A DNA stretch of 64,000 nucleotides from Gigaspora margarita (GCA_009809945.1 WTPW01000792.1:227308-291307); one strand, 5' to 3'; positions 1 to 11,148 are shown, numbered from the stretch's first letter. Notes: generated by a model not told the origin, from the letters alone. A program made the numbers and translations.

Positions 1-130
1 ATATATATATAGGATATGATAAAATGGGGGACCCTTACTTCTCTAATAATTTTGGGCTTCTAGAATCCTCTTATTGAGAGGATCATTTTGGTAGTTAAAT
101 TATCAAATTTGGTCCAGTAGATCACAAGTT
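1..130. repeat. truncated arm of an inverted-repeat element
   Basis: This stretch resembles the right arm of the palindromic element at 24595-24906. Both share a CTTATTGAG word, then TTTTGGTAGTTAAAT, a WTCAAA-type box and a 'GTAGATC/GTCAATGGATC' end. The left part lies outside the window. The similarity is partial, so family membership is an inference. No gene is seen between here and the next element at 381. Confidence 0.45.
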
Positions 131-380
131 ATTAATTATTAAATATTATTAATAAATCTATAATTTTGGTCAAAAATAATTTTGTAACTTTGATCAGAAT
201 TATGAAATTTGGGCTGGAATTACATCTGATACTTTAGCTGACCCACTCACACATCCAGAAAACAGTTGATTTCTGGAAGCTCCCTTACTACTTAATTTAA
301 TATAAATAGTGGCTTTAATTTGTAATACAGATAAATTGCTATAAACTAATTTAAAAATTAAAAAAGTATAATATTTTTAA

Positions 381-1027
381 TTGATGATCCGCCAGTCATC
401 GGGTGCATGATCATAGTGTAACGTGACACAGATCACTATGTAAATTACTATATATGTGAATGCTACGATGCCCCAAGGAAAAATAATTTTTTTACTAAGT
501 TAATCGACCTTGTCGATTAATTGAAAGTTGTAGAGCTCGTCTTTGCGGTTCTAATGGTAGTTAAATAATCCAAATCGGCCCAGTGGAAGCCAAGATATCT
601 TTAAAAAACGTGTTAACGCCTATATAAAATCTCTATGTAAACAATAGATTGCATGAATATCAATAGTTTTTCCGGCAAAAATCTCCTGGATAAAAACCGC
701 ACACTCAGTATGTCATCCTGGTCGGCCTTCCCCTCATGGCGAAGACCAGTTAATTCCCACGGCGGTTTTTTTTCACAGATTTTATATAGGCGTTGACACG
801 TTTTTTAAAGATATCTTGGCTTCCACTGGGCCGATTTGGATGATTTAACTACCATTAGAACCGCAAAGATGAGCTCTACAACTTTCAATTAGTCGACAAG
901 GTCGATTAACTTAGTAAAAAATTATTTTTCCTTGGGGCATCGTAGCATTCACATATATAGTAATTTACATAGTGATCTGCGTCACGTTACACTATGATCA
1001 TGCACCCGATGACTGGCGGATCATCAA
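381..1027. mobile_element. piggyBac-like MITE, copy 1 (TTAA duplication)
   Basis: The ends are inverted copies of each other: TTGATGATCCGCCAGTC at the left and its complement at the right. The arms stay nearly complementary for about 260 bp around a roughly 130-bp loop. The element is flanked on both sides by TTAA (377-380 and 1028-1031), the signature of piggyBac-superfamily transposition. It encodes no transposase. A second copy lies at 13315-13997. Family assignment rests on the TTAA duplication only. Confidence 0.8.
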
Positions 1028-1227
1028 TTAAGAGAATAATAAACCTATTTAATATCAAAGAATTAGTTCAAATAAAATAAACAAAGATAATATTATCTAT
1101 AATTCTTATTATTTCTTGTTGATTTTATTAACTTTATATTTATGTTCTATTTTAGATATAATTGCTACAAGCCAATAATATTTATTACAAGAAATTAATA
1201 ATTTATCACAAGTCAAACAATTGAATC

Positions 1228-1407
1228 AGGACCCCGAAATATACATAGAAAGGTCAGGTATGAGTTTGCTTATTTTTGAGGTTTTTTATGCAGATCCTTT
1301 CTATTTATAGTAATTTTTTGCTTATTTTTAAAGTTTTTTCTGCAAATCTTTCCTTTTTTAGTAACCCTATAATTAACCTGACCTATCTATGTATATTTCG
1401 GGGTCCT
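1228..1407. mobile_element. 180-bp hAT-like MITE, AGGACCCC family copy 1
   Basis: The termini AGGACCCCGAAATATACATAG and its complement are nearly perfect inverted repeats. The element is flanked by an exact 8-bp duplication, ATTGAATC (1220-1227 and 1408-1415), as expected for hAT transposition. It is non-coding, and a 79-codon open frame crossing it is incidental. A near-identical copy in inverse orientation is nested at 13630-13808, and a longer relative is at 17550-18076. Confidence 0.88.
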
Positions 1408-1415
1408 ATTGAATC

Positions 1416-2095
1416 TAAAAGTTTTAGTAGCTTTAATTTTTTTAAATTTGCATTTTGTAATTTGACAGATGATTTGTTAATATTTAACTCTATATACTCT
1501 AATTTTGTATTATAAAAGTTATATAAATTAATTAAAGACTCAATATTACTATTAATATTATAAGCTAGAGCTTTAAGTTATTTGTTTTTTGGTGTTTTAA
1601 ATTAGATTAAAGGTTTATTTTTTCAAATTTGAACTTGATTTTTTTGATTATTAATTTGTCTATTTTCTAGATATTCAAGATCAAATCTTATCAATACAAA
1701 TTTAGGAAAGTTGGTTATTATTATTGGATAAGTTCTATTTATAACATTATATTAATAAATATATATATACTGTCATCAGGAAATTTTTTAAACAGATATT
1801 GATCAATATATAACAGTTAATCATTTTATAGTAATAAAAAAATAATATTATATATTGATTAATTGGTTAAAATCGATATATATCTATAATTGATAATCTA
1901 TTATTTTTAATATAAATCATTATATATCTATAAATCAATTATAATAATAATTATTTGAATTAATGTATACTGATTAATAGATCTTTAATGATTACATTGT
2001 CTAGACATTGTTTTATGACTACTATTTAGCTTTATGTGTTATGATCTATCAAAAAATTTATATGTGTGAAATATTTGAAAAACCTTGTAAACTAC
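1416..2095. other. AT-rich stretch, no gene seen
   Basis: Very AT-rich sequence with short runs such as ATATATATAT and repeated TTGATTAAT-like words. No open frame with recognisable protein similarity, no RNA gene and no clear terminal inverted repeats were found. Confidence 0.5.
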
Positions 2096-2376
2096 AAGAT
2101 AAGTAAAATATATTTCAAAATATTTTAGGTCTAATATTTTTGAAATATTTCGAATTCTTTCAAAATATTTTAGATTAGGGAAACCAAGCTGGATTAGTAG
2201 ATCTGTAGCCTAGATTATACTAAGGGCATGTTTGACTAATATTTTTAAAATGTTTTCAAATATTTTGATGATCATAGTACAAGATCAGATTAGATCTTTG
2301 TTTATTTTTTTTGTTTATAATTTAGATTTTCTATCAATGTTTTATTTTTTTCATTTTCATTTTGTTTTTTTTTTTT

Positions 2377-2869
2377 NNNNNNNNNNNNNNNNNNNNNNNN
2401 NNNNNNNNNNNNNNNNNNNNNNNNNNNNNNNNNNNNNNNNNNNNNNNNNNNNNNNNNNNNNNNNNNNNNNNNNNNNNNNNNNNNNNNNNNNNNNNNNNNN
2501 NNNNNNNNNNNNNNNNNNNNNNNNNNNNNNNNNNNNNNNNNNNNNNNNNNNNNNNNNNNNNNNNNNNNNNNNNNNNNNNNNNNNNNNNNNNNNNNNNNNN
2601 NNNNNNNNNNNNNNNNNNNNNNNNNNNNNNNNNNNNNNNNNNNNNNNNNNNNNNNNNNNNNNNNNNNNNNNNNNNNNNNNNNNNNNNNNNNNNNNNNNNN
2701 NNNNNNNNNNNNNNNNNNNNNNNNNNNNNNNNNNNNNNNNNNNNNNNNNNNNNNNNNNNNNNNNNNNNNNNNNNNNNNNNNNNNNNNNNNNNNNNNNNNN
2801 NNNNNNNNNNNNNNNNNNNNNNNNNNNNNNNNNNNNNNNNNNNNNNNNNNNNNNNNNNNNNNNNNNNNN
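2377..2869. other. assembly gap (N run)
   Basis: An unbroken run of N inside a T-rich tract. Any open frame spanning it is meaningless. Confidence 0.99.
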
Positions 2870-3282
2870 TTTATTTTTTTTTATTTATTCTAGCACTTTG
2901 CAAAAACCTTTAACAATTTCTAAATTGCAAGAACACGAACTCTTACTTCAGAAAAATGGAAATTTGAAGCTTCATTATTTTTTATTTAGTTTGCTTACAT
3001 TTTTGTTTTTTGTTCGTTTTTCTTTTTTTTTACTTATTTTTTAAATTTATTTTATTTTATTTATTTCTGACTTTTTTTGGAACTTTGCAAGAAAACAACC
3101 TAACTTTTCTATCACTTTACAAAAACACTAACTCTAACTTCTCTTGCACTTTGCAAGAAGTAGTGAATATAAGCAAATAACAAAAAAAAATAAGAGCTAA
3201 CTGCGAGATGAAAAAAATAAGTATGTTGGACTAGTATTTTTATAGAATTAGATGTGATGAAGTACAAACGTAGTTTAAAATA

Positions 3283-3469
3283 CAGTTGAACCTTCCAAAA
3301 CTGATTCTGCCAAATTCGATAACCTGCCAAATCTGATAAATAATTAATCTACCTAGTCCGTTTCTATTATATGAATCTATATTGTTTATAATGATTTCAA
3401 ATCTGATAACCTCTCAATACTGATACAAAACCTGTCCACTATGCATACCAGTTTGGGAAGGTTCAACTG
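3283..3469. mobile_element. Tc1/mariner- or pogo-like MITE (TA duplication)
   Basis: The inverted termini are CAGTTGAACCTTCC and its complement, each bordered by TA (3281-3282 and 3470-3471). The interior is non-coding. TA target sites and CAGT ends suggest the Tc1/mariner/pogo group. No transposase is present. Confidence 0.75.
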
Positions 3470-3589
3470 TATTACTATTTTTTTATTTTTATTTTTTTCA
3501 TTAATTTTTTTTTGGTTTCATTTTTTTTGGTTTTATTTTTTTTTTGTTGATTTTTTTATAATAATATATATTAAAATATGTAGGCCATT

Positions 3590-3800
3590 TCTATTTTGAC
3601 CCGGGTTAAAGTGACCCCCCTCTTAGATTTAGGGTTAGTGTAAGCCGGAATTATATTAATAATAACCAGAATTATGTTCATGCTAGCTAGAAGGTTTGTT
3701 AATATAAAATACAGCTATTATTAACATAATTCAACATAATTCCAGCTCACACTAACCCTAAATTCTAAGAGAGGGTTACTTTAACCCGGGTCAAAATAGA
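3590..3800. mobile_element. MITE with TCTATTTTGACCCGGG ends
   Basis: Arms of about 50 bp are inverted copies: TCTATTTTGACCCGGGTTAA at the left, continuing through a TTAGGGTTAGTGT box. Possible 3-bp flanks ATT occur on both sides. The interior is AT-rich and non-coding. The superfamily is undetermined. Confidence 0.75.
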
Positions 3801-5285
3801 ATTTCCCAAATATGTAATATTAATTAAAAAATATATTTAATTTAAAATAATATATAATAAAATTTTTTTAATTAGCCTAGTAATCATGACATTTTTTATT
3901 CTTAAAAGTATATTAGTTATATTATCAAATGCTATTACTATCATTCAGCTTTTCTCAACTTTATAATTAAAAAATGGCTTGTCCAATTACTCAAAGCACC
4001 TGTTTACAACCTGCTATAGTAGAATTCGCTTTATTATTGCCAAAGTTTTTTCAAACTCCTTTATCATTAGATCATTAGCTAAGTTCTATAACTCATTATG
4101 ATCACCTCTTTTTTTAAAAACTTCTTTTATCTAGATTCTGTAAATCAGTTTAATAACTATTTTCTACTTCATAGAAACAACAAAAACAAAATATATGAAA
4201 GAGTATAAAGGTATGAAAATAAAGGAGAGAATAAAAAGCTACATAATCTAAATAAAAAAAACCAAATATAAAAGGACAAGATAAAAAAAGCAAAAAAAAA
4301 AGAATGTGGCCTGATATACATATATAAGAAAAAAAAGTCTATAGCATTTATTCCCAACAGTAAAAATTCTATAATACTGTGCAAGAAATTGCCTCACCTA
4401 AATATTATTTATATATATATATATAAAAAAAGGAACATTCTAGAATTTGGTTTCTACAAATCAGCCTACCTCTCTATACTATGTCTCATTATGTATCTGT
4501 TCCTGTATACCAACTTGCATGCTTTCTTCCTGTTTAGAATAGGAACAACAATGCTAATCTTTTGAAGAGGGTATACTGAATTTCCCACTTTTTATCCAAA
4601 ATTCTAAGAAAAAAACTTCAAGTAAGAATATAATAGCAGGTACTTGGTTTTATGTTCTTGTTACCAAAAAGCCTTAAGAAAAGTATTAAAAATTTTATTT
4701 TTTAGTTTACTGTCTAGCCAGCATATAGTACTTTTGTTGATGAAAGAAAACTTCTACCAGAATTTCTTGTACCAAAAGCACCAACTGCTAGTTATCTTGT
4801 ACAATTGACACTTCTGGCTTTATGCCAAATATATAAAAGAGTCCCAAGGAATAGACAAAAAAGTTGATCTTTATAAAAACCAGTATTATAGCTGCTTTAT
4901 CTTTTACTAAAAAAAATTTTGTTTTTTTTGTTCGATATCTACAAATTTATATTAAATCATTATATATCTATATATTGATTATAAAAGTAATTATTTGAAA
5001 CAATATATAATGATTAACAAATCTTTAATAATTATATAGTATTTTGACCTATTACAAAAATTTTGCAAAAAAAAAATAAAATACTGATTAAAGCAAATTA
5101 AAAAAATTGGTATAGGAAAAAAAAAAACTTAAAAAAAAAGCTTAAAAAAAAAACTTTAAAAAAAAAGCTATTTTACACTATTTTTACTTCTTTCTCTCTT
5201 TTCTTCTCTCTCTCTTTTCTTCTCCCTCTCTTTTCTCTTCTTTTTCTTTCTTTTTCTTTTTTTTTTTCTCTTTTTTCTTTTTTTT
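3801..5285. other. low-complexity region, no gene seen
   Basis: AT-rich and homopolymer-rich sequence, with a TTTCTTCTCTC pyrimidine tract near 5190-5280. No frame with recognisable protein similarity and no convincing inverted-repeat element were found. Confidence 0.5.
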
Positions 5286-8017
5286 TTTAATATTTCAAAT
5301 TGTTTCAAAATATNTTAGAACTGAAAAATCAAGCTGGATCAGTAGATTTGTAGCCTGGATCATACCAAAAGCGCATTTGACTAATATTTTTGAAATGGTT
5401 TGAAATGTTTCAATAATTATAGTACAAGATCAGATTAGACCTTTGTTTATTTTTTTTTCTTTATAATTTAGATCTTCTATTAATTTTATATTGTTTTTTC
5501 ATTTTCAGTTTTTTTTTTTTTTGGGTTCATTTAGTTTTATTTAGTTTTATTTTGTTTTTTTATTTTTTTTCTTTTATTTATTATTTTTAATTTTTTTTAC
5601 AAAAAACACCAACTCTAACTTTTGCGCTTGCAAGAAATCTAATGATATTTGAAACTTAGCACAAGCCAATTCAGCCTTTCAACACTTTACAAGAACACAA
5701 CTGATTTTACCAACAATTTCTAAATTTTGAAGAATGCTTCTTTAGAGAAATAAAGATTTAGTTGGTGCTCATTTTTTTCATTTAACGTTTTTTGTTCTTT
5801 TTGTTTTTGTTTTTTTTTTTATTTTTTTTTATTAATTATTTTATTCGTGAGAAAAATTACCTAGGCTTTTTTGATACTTTGCAAGCAAACTCAGCACTTT
5901 GCAAGAATATATATATATTTTTTTAATGTTTAAGATGAGACCTTGCTCTTATCTTTATTAAATTTAATTGAAAATTTTTACAATACTAGAAAAACTTTCA
6001 TTTTTTAAATCTAATACTAAGAATAAAAACTCAGACATATACTGAAGTAAACTACAATACTTATCTGCGGCCTAAACCTACCTTTGCAAGAATATATTTA
6101 ATTAGTGCTCCGAATGGGTCGGGTCGGGTCGGGTTATGAGCCAACCCGAACCCAACCCGAAACTTCGGGTCAGGTCGGGTTGAAAACTTTTCGGATTAGA
6201 GCTTCAACCCAACCTGAACCCGACCCAACCCGAACCTGACCCGAAATTTTAGGGCTAATATATTAAATTTTTTTAAAAAAATGAATTCATCACCCTTTTT
6301 GCCCTTAAACATTTAATAATTCATGTAACGATGATAATTGAAGTTGGCTAATCAAATCTAAGCATAATATGCTTATAAACTCAGTGGGCTACTACTGTAA
6401 GAATCGTACATTGCATATTCAGAATTAATAAATGTTTTTTATTTTTATCCATGGAATTAATATAAAAAAAATTACCGATTTTGGTGTTGAGATATTATCG
6501 TTCAAAGTTAAAAAGAATTCAGGCGATTATTAAAACAAAGTCAGCAGTTAAGTTTTTCCAAACTTTGATCAATAATACCTGATAACTGCCCATCTAAAAT
6601 TGATGAAACCTTTTTTAGTTTTATTCGATGTTATGGATTAGATGGTAATGGCTGAGATATTTTCAAAAACAGTATATAATATCATTACTAGTAATCTTTA
6701 ATATCATTAGCTAAGATCAATAAATATGCACCAATCAGATCTCTTCGAAGAATTGAACCAATTTCAATATGCATAATATTTAAAGTAAAAAGTCTATGTT
6801 AAAGTTAGATTAGAAATTAGAATATTGATATTTACATCAAATTTTTGCAAGGAATTTTTTATATTAGAGCGCAGAATGTGGTCTCAGCCAAAATTTCAAA
6901 TTAGTACAACAGTTTTTTAAAAATGTGATTTTCATGTTATACATTATCTATAGCTTTTTCTCAATAACCTTAGCTGTCGCAACAAAATTTCATGGCTAAT
7001 AGCAATGAACAAAAAAAAATTACTCAGAATTTTGGTAATGAAACCACAGAGCGTATTAAACAAAAATTGTTCCTGGATTAATTTTACCATAATGCGGGAT
7101 TATTTTTCAAGATTTTCTATTTTTGTAATGAAACAATCAAAAGTTAATTACGGCCAGAAATTAGTAAACAATTATGTAATGCAGGCCAAAATTTGCAGAT
7201 CAGTAGCTGTTAACCAATCAAAATCGAGGATCTTCCATGACTCAATCACTTGAAGAAATCTGATTGGTGCATTCTTGACTGTCTTTTGAGGGTTTATTGA
7301 AAATATTATTTAAAAATACATATGCAATTGCTATTAGAACCTTAAAAAAAAATATAAAATGCTTATTTCAAGCATCTCTTATTTGAATAATTTTTGGGTC
7401 GGGTCAGGTTCAGGTTCGGGTCGAGTTAGCGTTCAACCTAAACCTGACCCGAGCCTGACCCAAAATTTTTGGGTCAGATTTTTCTAACCCGAACCCGACC
7501 CGAACCTGACCCGAAATTTTCGGGTTGACCTGACCCGATTCGGAGCACTATATTTAATGTGATTTTAGCAATTTCTATTATGAACTCTACTTCAGAGAAA
7601 TGGAGATTTGGGGTTTTATTTTTTTTATTCAGTTTGCTTATATTCCAGTTTTTTGTTTTTTTCTTTTTATATATTTTTTTAATTTTTATTTTTTTTTATT
7701 TATTCTAGCACTTTGTAAAAACCTTTGACAATTTCTGAATTGCAAGAAATGAACTCTTATTTCAGGGAATTAGAAATTTGGGGCTTCATTATTTTTTTAT
7801 TTAGTTTGCTTAAATTTTTGTTTTTTGTTTGTTTTTCTTTTTTTTTACTTATTTTTTAATTTTATTTTATTTTATTTATTTCTTACTTCCTTCAGAACTT
7901 TGCAAAAAAACAACCTGACTTTTTTAGCACTTTACAAGAACACCAATTCTAACTTCTCCAGCACTTTGCAAGAAGTAGCAAATATAAGTAAATATAAGTG
8001 AATATAAGCGAATATAA
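5286..8017. repeat. T-rich dispersed repeat, copy 2 (split by hAT-like insertion)
   Basis: The copy holds the same ordered boxes as 2096-3586: an 'aatcaagctggatcagtag' box at about 5325, then 'agatcagattagacctt', then CTTTGCAAGAA words within T-runs. The hAT-like element at 6103-7550 interrupts it, and the repeat resumes at 7551. Its last part (TAGCTAACTGCAAAATGAG, about 9112-9260) lies beyond the retrocopy at 8031-9088. Non-coding; class unknown. Confidence 0.65.
6103..7550. mobile_element. 1.45-kb hAT-like element with GGGTC subterminal arrays
   Basis: The terminal inverted repeats are TAGTGCTCCGAA and TTCGGAGCACTA. An exact 8-bp duplication TATTTAAT flanks them (6095-6102 and 7551-7558), the hAT hallmark. 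Just inside both ends are arrays of GGGTC/GACCC words in both orientations, typical of subterminal transposase-binding repeats. A second internal inverted pair (ATGCACCAATCAGAT near 6728 and its complement near 7254-7270) suggests an older insertion or internal foldback. No transposase frame is visible, so it is non-autonomous. Confidence 0.88.
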
Positions 8018-8030
8018 TAGATAAACCAAA

Positions 8031-9088
8031 CATGGCACCATTTTTTCATGGACAACTCTTCCCAACGATCACTTGTACCAAAATTCTAAGCAAAAATAAA
8101 ACAAAAAATTTTTTTTAGTAACAGACGAAGCAAACTTTATACATCAGTTCGTATAAAGGTTAACACTATTAAGTGGGACTCCTTTTTATATTCGGCAAGC
8201 AAGCCAGAAGCGTCGGTTGTGCAAGATAACTGGCAGGGCGCCCTTGGCACAAGAAATTTTGGTAGAAGCTAAAAAAGAACTTTCTGTCGACAAAGATACC
8301 TTGGTTTGGCTAGGCGGTGAACTAAAAGGAAATGAGTTTTTTAACACCCTCTTTATGGTTTTTTGGAACAAGTCCAAGAGAAAATTTACGAACTCCTTCC
8401 ACCATATTCTCGCTGAGCTTTTTTCGACTAGAATTTTGGCAAAAAAGTGGGAAATTCGGTGTACCCCCTCCAAAAGATCGACATTGTTGTTCCTATCCTA
8501 ATCGGGAAGAAGGCACATGAAGTTGTAAACAGGAATAACGCGTAATGAAGTTGTAACGCATAGGAGTTGGTTGATCAGAAGAAATAAATTCTAGAACTTT
8601 CTATATGTATTATAATACTAGGCGAGGCGATTCCTTGCGCAGTATTATATAATTTTTATCGTTTAGTGTTTAGACGTATTAACACCTTCATTTTCTGTTT
8701 TGTCATGACTTTATCTTTGTTCTTCTCTTTTATTGTGTCTTTTTCTTTTTTTATTTTGGTTTTGTTTGTAGGATTTCGTTTAGTTGTATTTTCTCCTTTT
8801 ATTTTTTTCCTTTTTTTATTCATCTTTATGAGTAGCTCAGGGATGAAGTTTTTGAAGGAATGGTCTTTGAAGAGGTAGCTGAGAACCTGGATATGTTCTC
8901 GAAGAGATATATGAGTGATATCATATATGGCTTGGAGACTAACAAATATCAGTGCAACAACCATACCTGGGCACTAGTGGAGTTGTCGGGTATTAGCCTA
9001 ATAGTATAGTTAGAAATAGTTTTTGTATCTTGTATATAAATAACTTCTAATAAATTAGCGCAAGGTTGTAAAGTGAAAAAAAAAAAAA
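8031..9088 (+). pseudogene. processed pseudogene (retrocopy) of an unrecognised gene
   Basis: This segment interrupts the T-rich repeat. It ends with AATAAA (9049-9054) followed about 20 bp later by a poly(A) run, and near-perfect 13-bp duplications flank it (TAGATAAACCAAA at 8018-8030, TAGTTAAACCAAA at 9089-9101). That is the signature of an mRNA reinserted by a LINE-type machinery. Coding-like text survives in several frames. One frame around 8230-8350 reads KITGRAPLAQEILVE and later WLGGELKGNEFFNTLF. A shifted frame reads EKIYELLPPYSR, a stop, then KIDIVVPILIGKKAHEVV. A C-terminal stretch open from 8836 to a stop at 9007-9009 contains MSDIIYGLETNKYQ and CNNHTWALVELSG. Frameshifts and stops make it non-functional. 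I do not recognise the parent family. Confidence 0.7.
9049..9054 (+). promoter_or_regulatory. fossil polyadenylation signal of the retrocopy
   Basis: AATAAA about 20 bp upstream of the genomic poly(A) run at 9076-9088. It marks the cleavage site of the parent mRNA, not an active gene here. Confidence 0.65.
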
Positions 9089-9384
9089 TAGTTAAACCAA
9101 AAAAAAATAATAGCTAACTGCAAAATGAGAAAATAAGTGAATTAGGTGCGACAAAGTGCTAAAGTAGTTGTTTTTAATTTTTTTTGTTATTTTTTTTCAG
9201 TTTTGTTTTTTTTGGTTTTATTTTTTTTTGTCATTTTTTTATAATAATATATAATAAAATATGTAATATTTAAAATATTAAATAATAATAATAAATAAAA
9301 AATAAAATTTTATATTAAATTGTGAAAACTTGTAAATATTGTATATTTAATTTAAAATATAATATATAATAATAATAAATAAAA

Positions 9385-9926
9385 TCCTCTGGGTCGATAG
9401 CGTAGCGGTTAACGCTCCGAGGATGTAAATCGAAAGGTCGCCAGTTCAAATCCTAGCAATGGCAAAATAAGATAAGCCATTTAGGGAACTGAAACACCGC
9501 GGGATACAGGGACCCGAGACATCTCCGGATGGACCTATAATGACGAGAAGCCCTTATGCGTCGTAGCTTTGATGCGGGCTGTGCTAGGATCTCAATTTAA
9601 AATAACCGAAGTCACAAGATGTAGTATGAAGATCTTGTCACATAAACTTGTGGTACTAATAATGGGGTTACGACCTTTGTTGTCTTCCGGCTCTCCGGCG
9701 CTGGTGCAGTATGTCGTTCTTAGAGACCCACGAGGCACCCAAAAAAAGTCAGCACTTAGAACTCTTCAGAATCTGCCCGTGAAGGATAACTCAGTAATAT
9801 GGACAATCAAGTTGGGGGTAGGAGTTCGATGACGGGAACTCGATAGTGGTGGATTGGATATACCAGATATCTGGGTTAATAAGTGAAAAATTCTGGCGAG
9901 ACATTACGATATTCAAAAAAAAAAAA
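9385..9926 (+). mobile_element. tRNA-derived SINE
   Basis: The 5' part is tRNA-like. It has a strong box A (TAGCGTAGCGGTTAACGC at about 9398-9415) and a box B-like TCGCCAGTTCAAATCC about 30 bp later, spaced as in a tRNA gene. A GC-richer tRNA-unrelated body of roughly 430 bp follows, then a poly(A) run. The exact string AATAATAATAAATAAAA occurs on both sides (9369-9384 plus one base, and 9927-9943), consistent with a target duplication, although this sequence is low-complexity. RNA polymerase III would transcribe it. The head does not fold as a clean functional tRNA, so I call it a SINE rather than a tRNA gene. Confidence 0.75.
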
Positions 9927-9947
9927 AATAATAATAAATAAAAAAAA

Positions 9948-10260
9948 TAAAATTTTAGAAAACTTGCAAAAACTTGCAAAAATCTGTAAAACATTTAAAA
10001 ATTTGCAAAAACATGATTATGTAAATATAATAATTATTAATTGATATCATATTAAATATATATTGATTAACCAGATATATAGGGGTGAGTCAGTAGAAAA
10101 GGAACAAATTTATTAGATAAATTTGTCCCTTTTCTACTGACTTACCCCCATATATCGATTACTATCACTATCAATAGAAATTAGCAGGAGTATTAAGTAT
10201 CGATATATATTTTACCTGGTTAGTAATCGATATATATCTATATATAAAATTTGTTTATAG
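9948..10260. repeat. dispersed repeat, local copy A (interrupted by hairpin MITE)
   Basis: It contains 'AACTTGCAAAAACTTGC', 'CATGATTATGTAAATATAAT' and 'ATTGATATCAT', and after the hairpin 'ACTATCAATAGAAATTAGCA' and 'ATCGATATATATCTATATA'. The same order occurs at 10565-10976. Non-coding; class unknown. Confidence 0.6.
10081..10150. mobile_element. 70-bp hairpin MITE (GGGGTGAGTCA ends)
   Basis: A near-perfect palindrome runs from GGGGTGAGTCAGTAGAAAAG to its complement. It sits in TA-rich flanks inside repeat copy A. The 59031-59280 element has almost the same ends, and 11149-11406 has related ends. Confidence 0.75.
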
Positions 10261-10328
10261 AAATTTGAACAAGTGATCAATGGAAAGAGTTTTGTTTAAT
10301 TTTTTAAAAAATAATATATAATAATAAT

Positions 10329-10548
10329 ACTGTATCCTATCATGAATAAGCACCCCCTTTTTTGAAATTTCAAACTCAACGTTCTTGATAACTATCTAAT
10401 CAAACTTAATAAAAATTTTTTTATTTAAATTTTATAGATCTATAAAATTTAAATAAAAAAATTTTTATTAAGTTTGATAAGATAGTTATCAAGAACATTG
10501 AGTTTGAAATTTCAAAAAAGGGGGTGCTTATTCATGATAGGATACGGT
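10329..10548. mobile_element. 220-bp near-perfect palindrome
   Basis: Arms of about 105 bp start GTATCCTATCATGAATAAGC and are complementary almost base for base, meeting at ATAGATCTAT. There is essentially no loop. The near identity of the arms suggests a young foldback MITE. The transcript would be a long double-stranded RNA. No coding capacity. Confidence 0.8.
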
Positions 10549-10564
10549 AAATAAAAAAAATTAA

Positions 10565-10976
10565 ATTTTATATTAAATTGCAAAAACTTGTAAAAACCTG
10601 TAAACCCTTTAAAAATTTGCACAAAGCATGATTATGTGAATATAATATTATTAATTGATATCATAGCAAATATATATTGATTAATATCTATATCAAATAT
10701 ATATCGATTAGAGCGCTGACATTTATTACCTAATATCCATTTACTATAGGGGCTTACCCCCCCACCCCCAGGTAAGATTTTATTTTAGCCAATCAAATTT
10801 AACTAACTAACTAAGGTAAGATTTTTCTTGACCCCCCACCCCCTAAAATATTACCTAATAAATGTCAGCGCCCTTACTATTACTATCAATAGAAATCAGC
10901 AAGGGTATTGGGTATTAATATATATCTTACTCAGTTAATAATCGATATATATCTATATATAAAATTTTCTGATAGT
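10565..10976. repeat. dispersed repeat, local copy B (interrupted by Harbinger-like MITE)
   Basis: This is a direct repeat of 9948-10260: 'GCAAAAACTTGTAAAAACC', 'CATGATTATGTGAATATAAT', 'ATTGATATCATAGC', then 'ACTATCAATAGAAATCAGCA'. Copy A supplies the uninterrupted sequence across the MITE insertion point. Confidence 0.6.
10711..10873. mobile_element. PIF/Harbinger-like MITE (TTA duplication)
   Basis: The ends are GAGCGCTGACATTTATT and its near-complement AATAAATGTCAGCGCCC. TTA flanks both sides (10708-10710 and 10874-10876). Repeat copy A reads GATTACTATC at the same place with a single TTA, so the duplication is supported by an empty site. The interior holds C-tracts (CCCCCCCACCCCC) in both orientations. 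Non-coding. Confidence 0.75.
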
Positions 10977-11148
10977 ATCTTAAAACATTTAATTTATAAA
11001 TTATTACAAACTTATAAAAATAAAGTTGTCACATTATTTGCAAATTTATTACTTATTACAAATATTTTTTTTCTTCACTATATTCTCTATTTCAAATTAT
11101 TATATATATTACCTTGTTACTAGTATTATTTAAAGTTTTAGTAATAAT

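Larger units (their letters stand above)
2096..3586. repeat. T-rich dispersed repeat, copy 1 (contains gap and MITEs)
   Basis: The copy starts with AATATTTTAG-type words and a conserved box (aaaccaagctggattagtag, then 'ctgtagcctagattatac' and 'acaagatcagattagatc'). A long T-rich stretch follows with several CTTTGCAAGAA-like words, ending in a 'TAGCTAACTGCGAGATG' box. The same order of boxes recurs at 5286-9260 and 63096-64000. An assembly gap and the MITE at 3283-3469 interrupt it. Long reading frames here are poly-Phe artefacts of T-runs. The element class is unknown. Confidence 0.65.

Noticed and set aside
2232..3044. 270-codon open frame spanning the gap
   Set aside because: It exists only because Ns are translated as X; the ends are poly-Phe from T-runs.
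8656..8964. Minus-strand Lys-rich 102-codon frame
   Set aside because: It is the antisense of T-rich retrocopy sequence; the plus strand carries the poly(A) end and better coding text.
9391..9470. Functional tRNA gene
   Set aside because: Boxes A and B fit, but acceptor and anticodon stems do not pair cleanly, and it is followed by a SINE body and poly(A).
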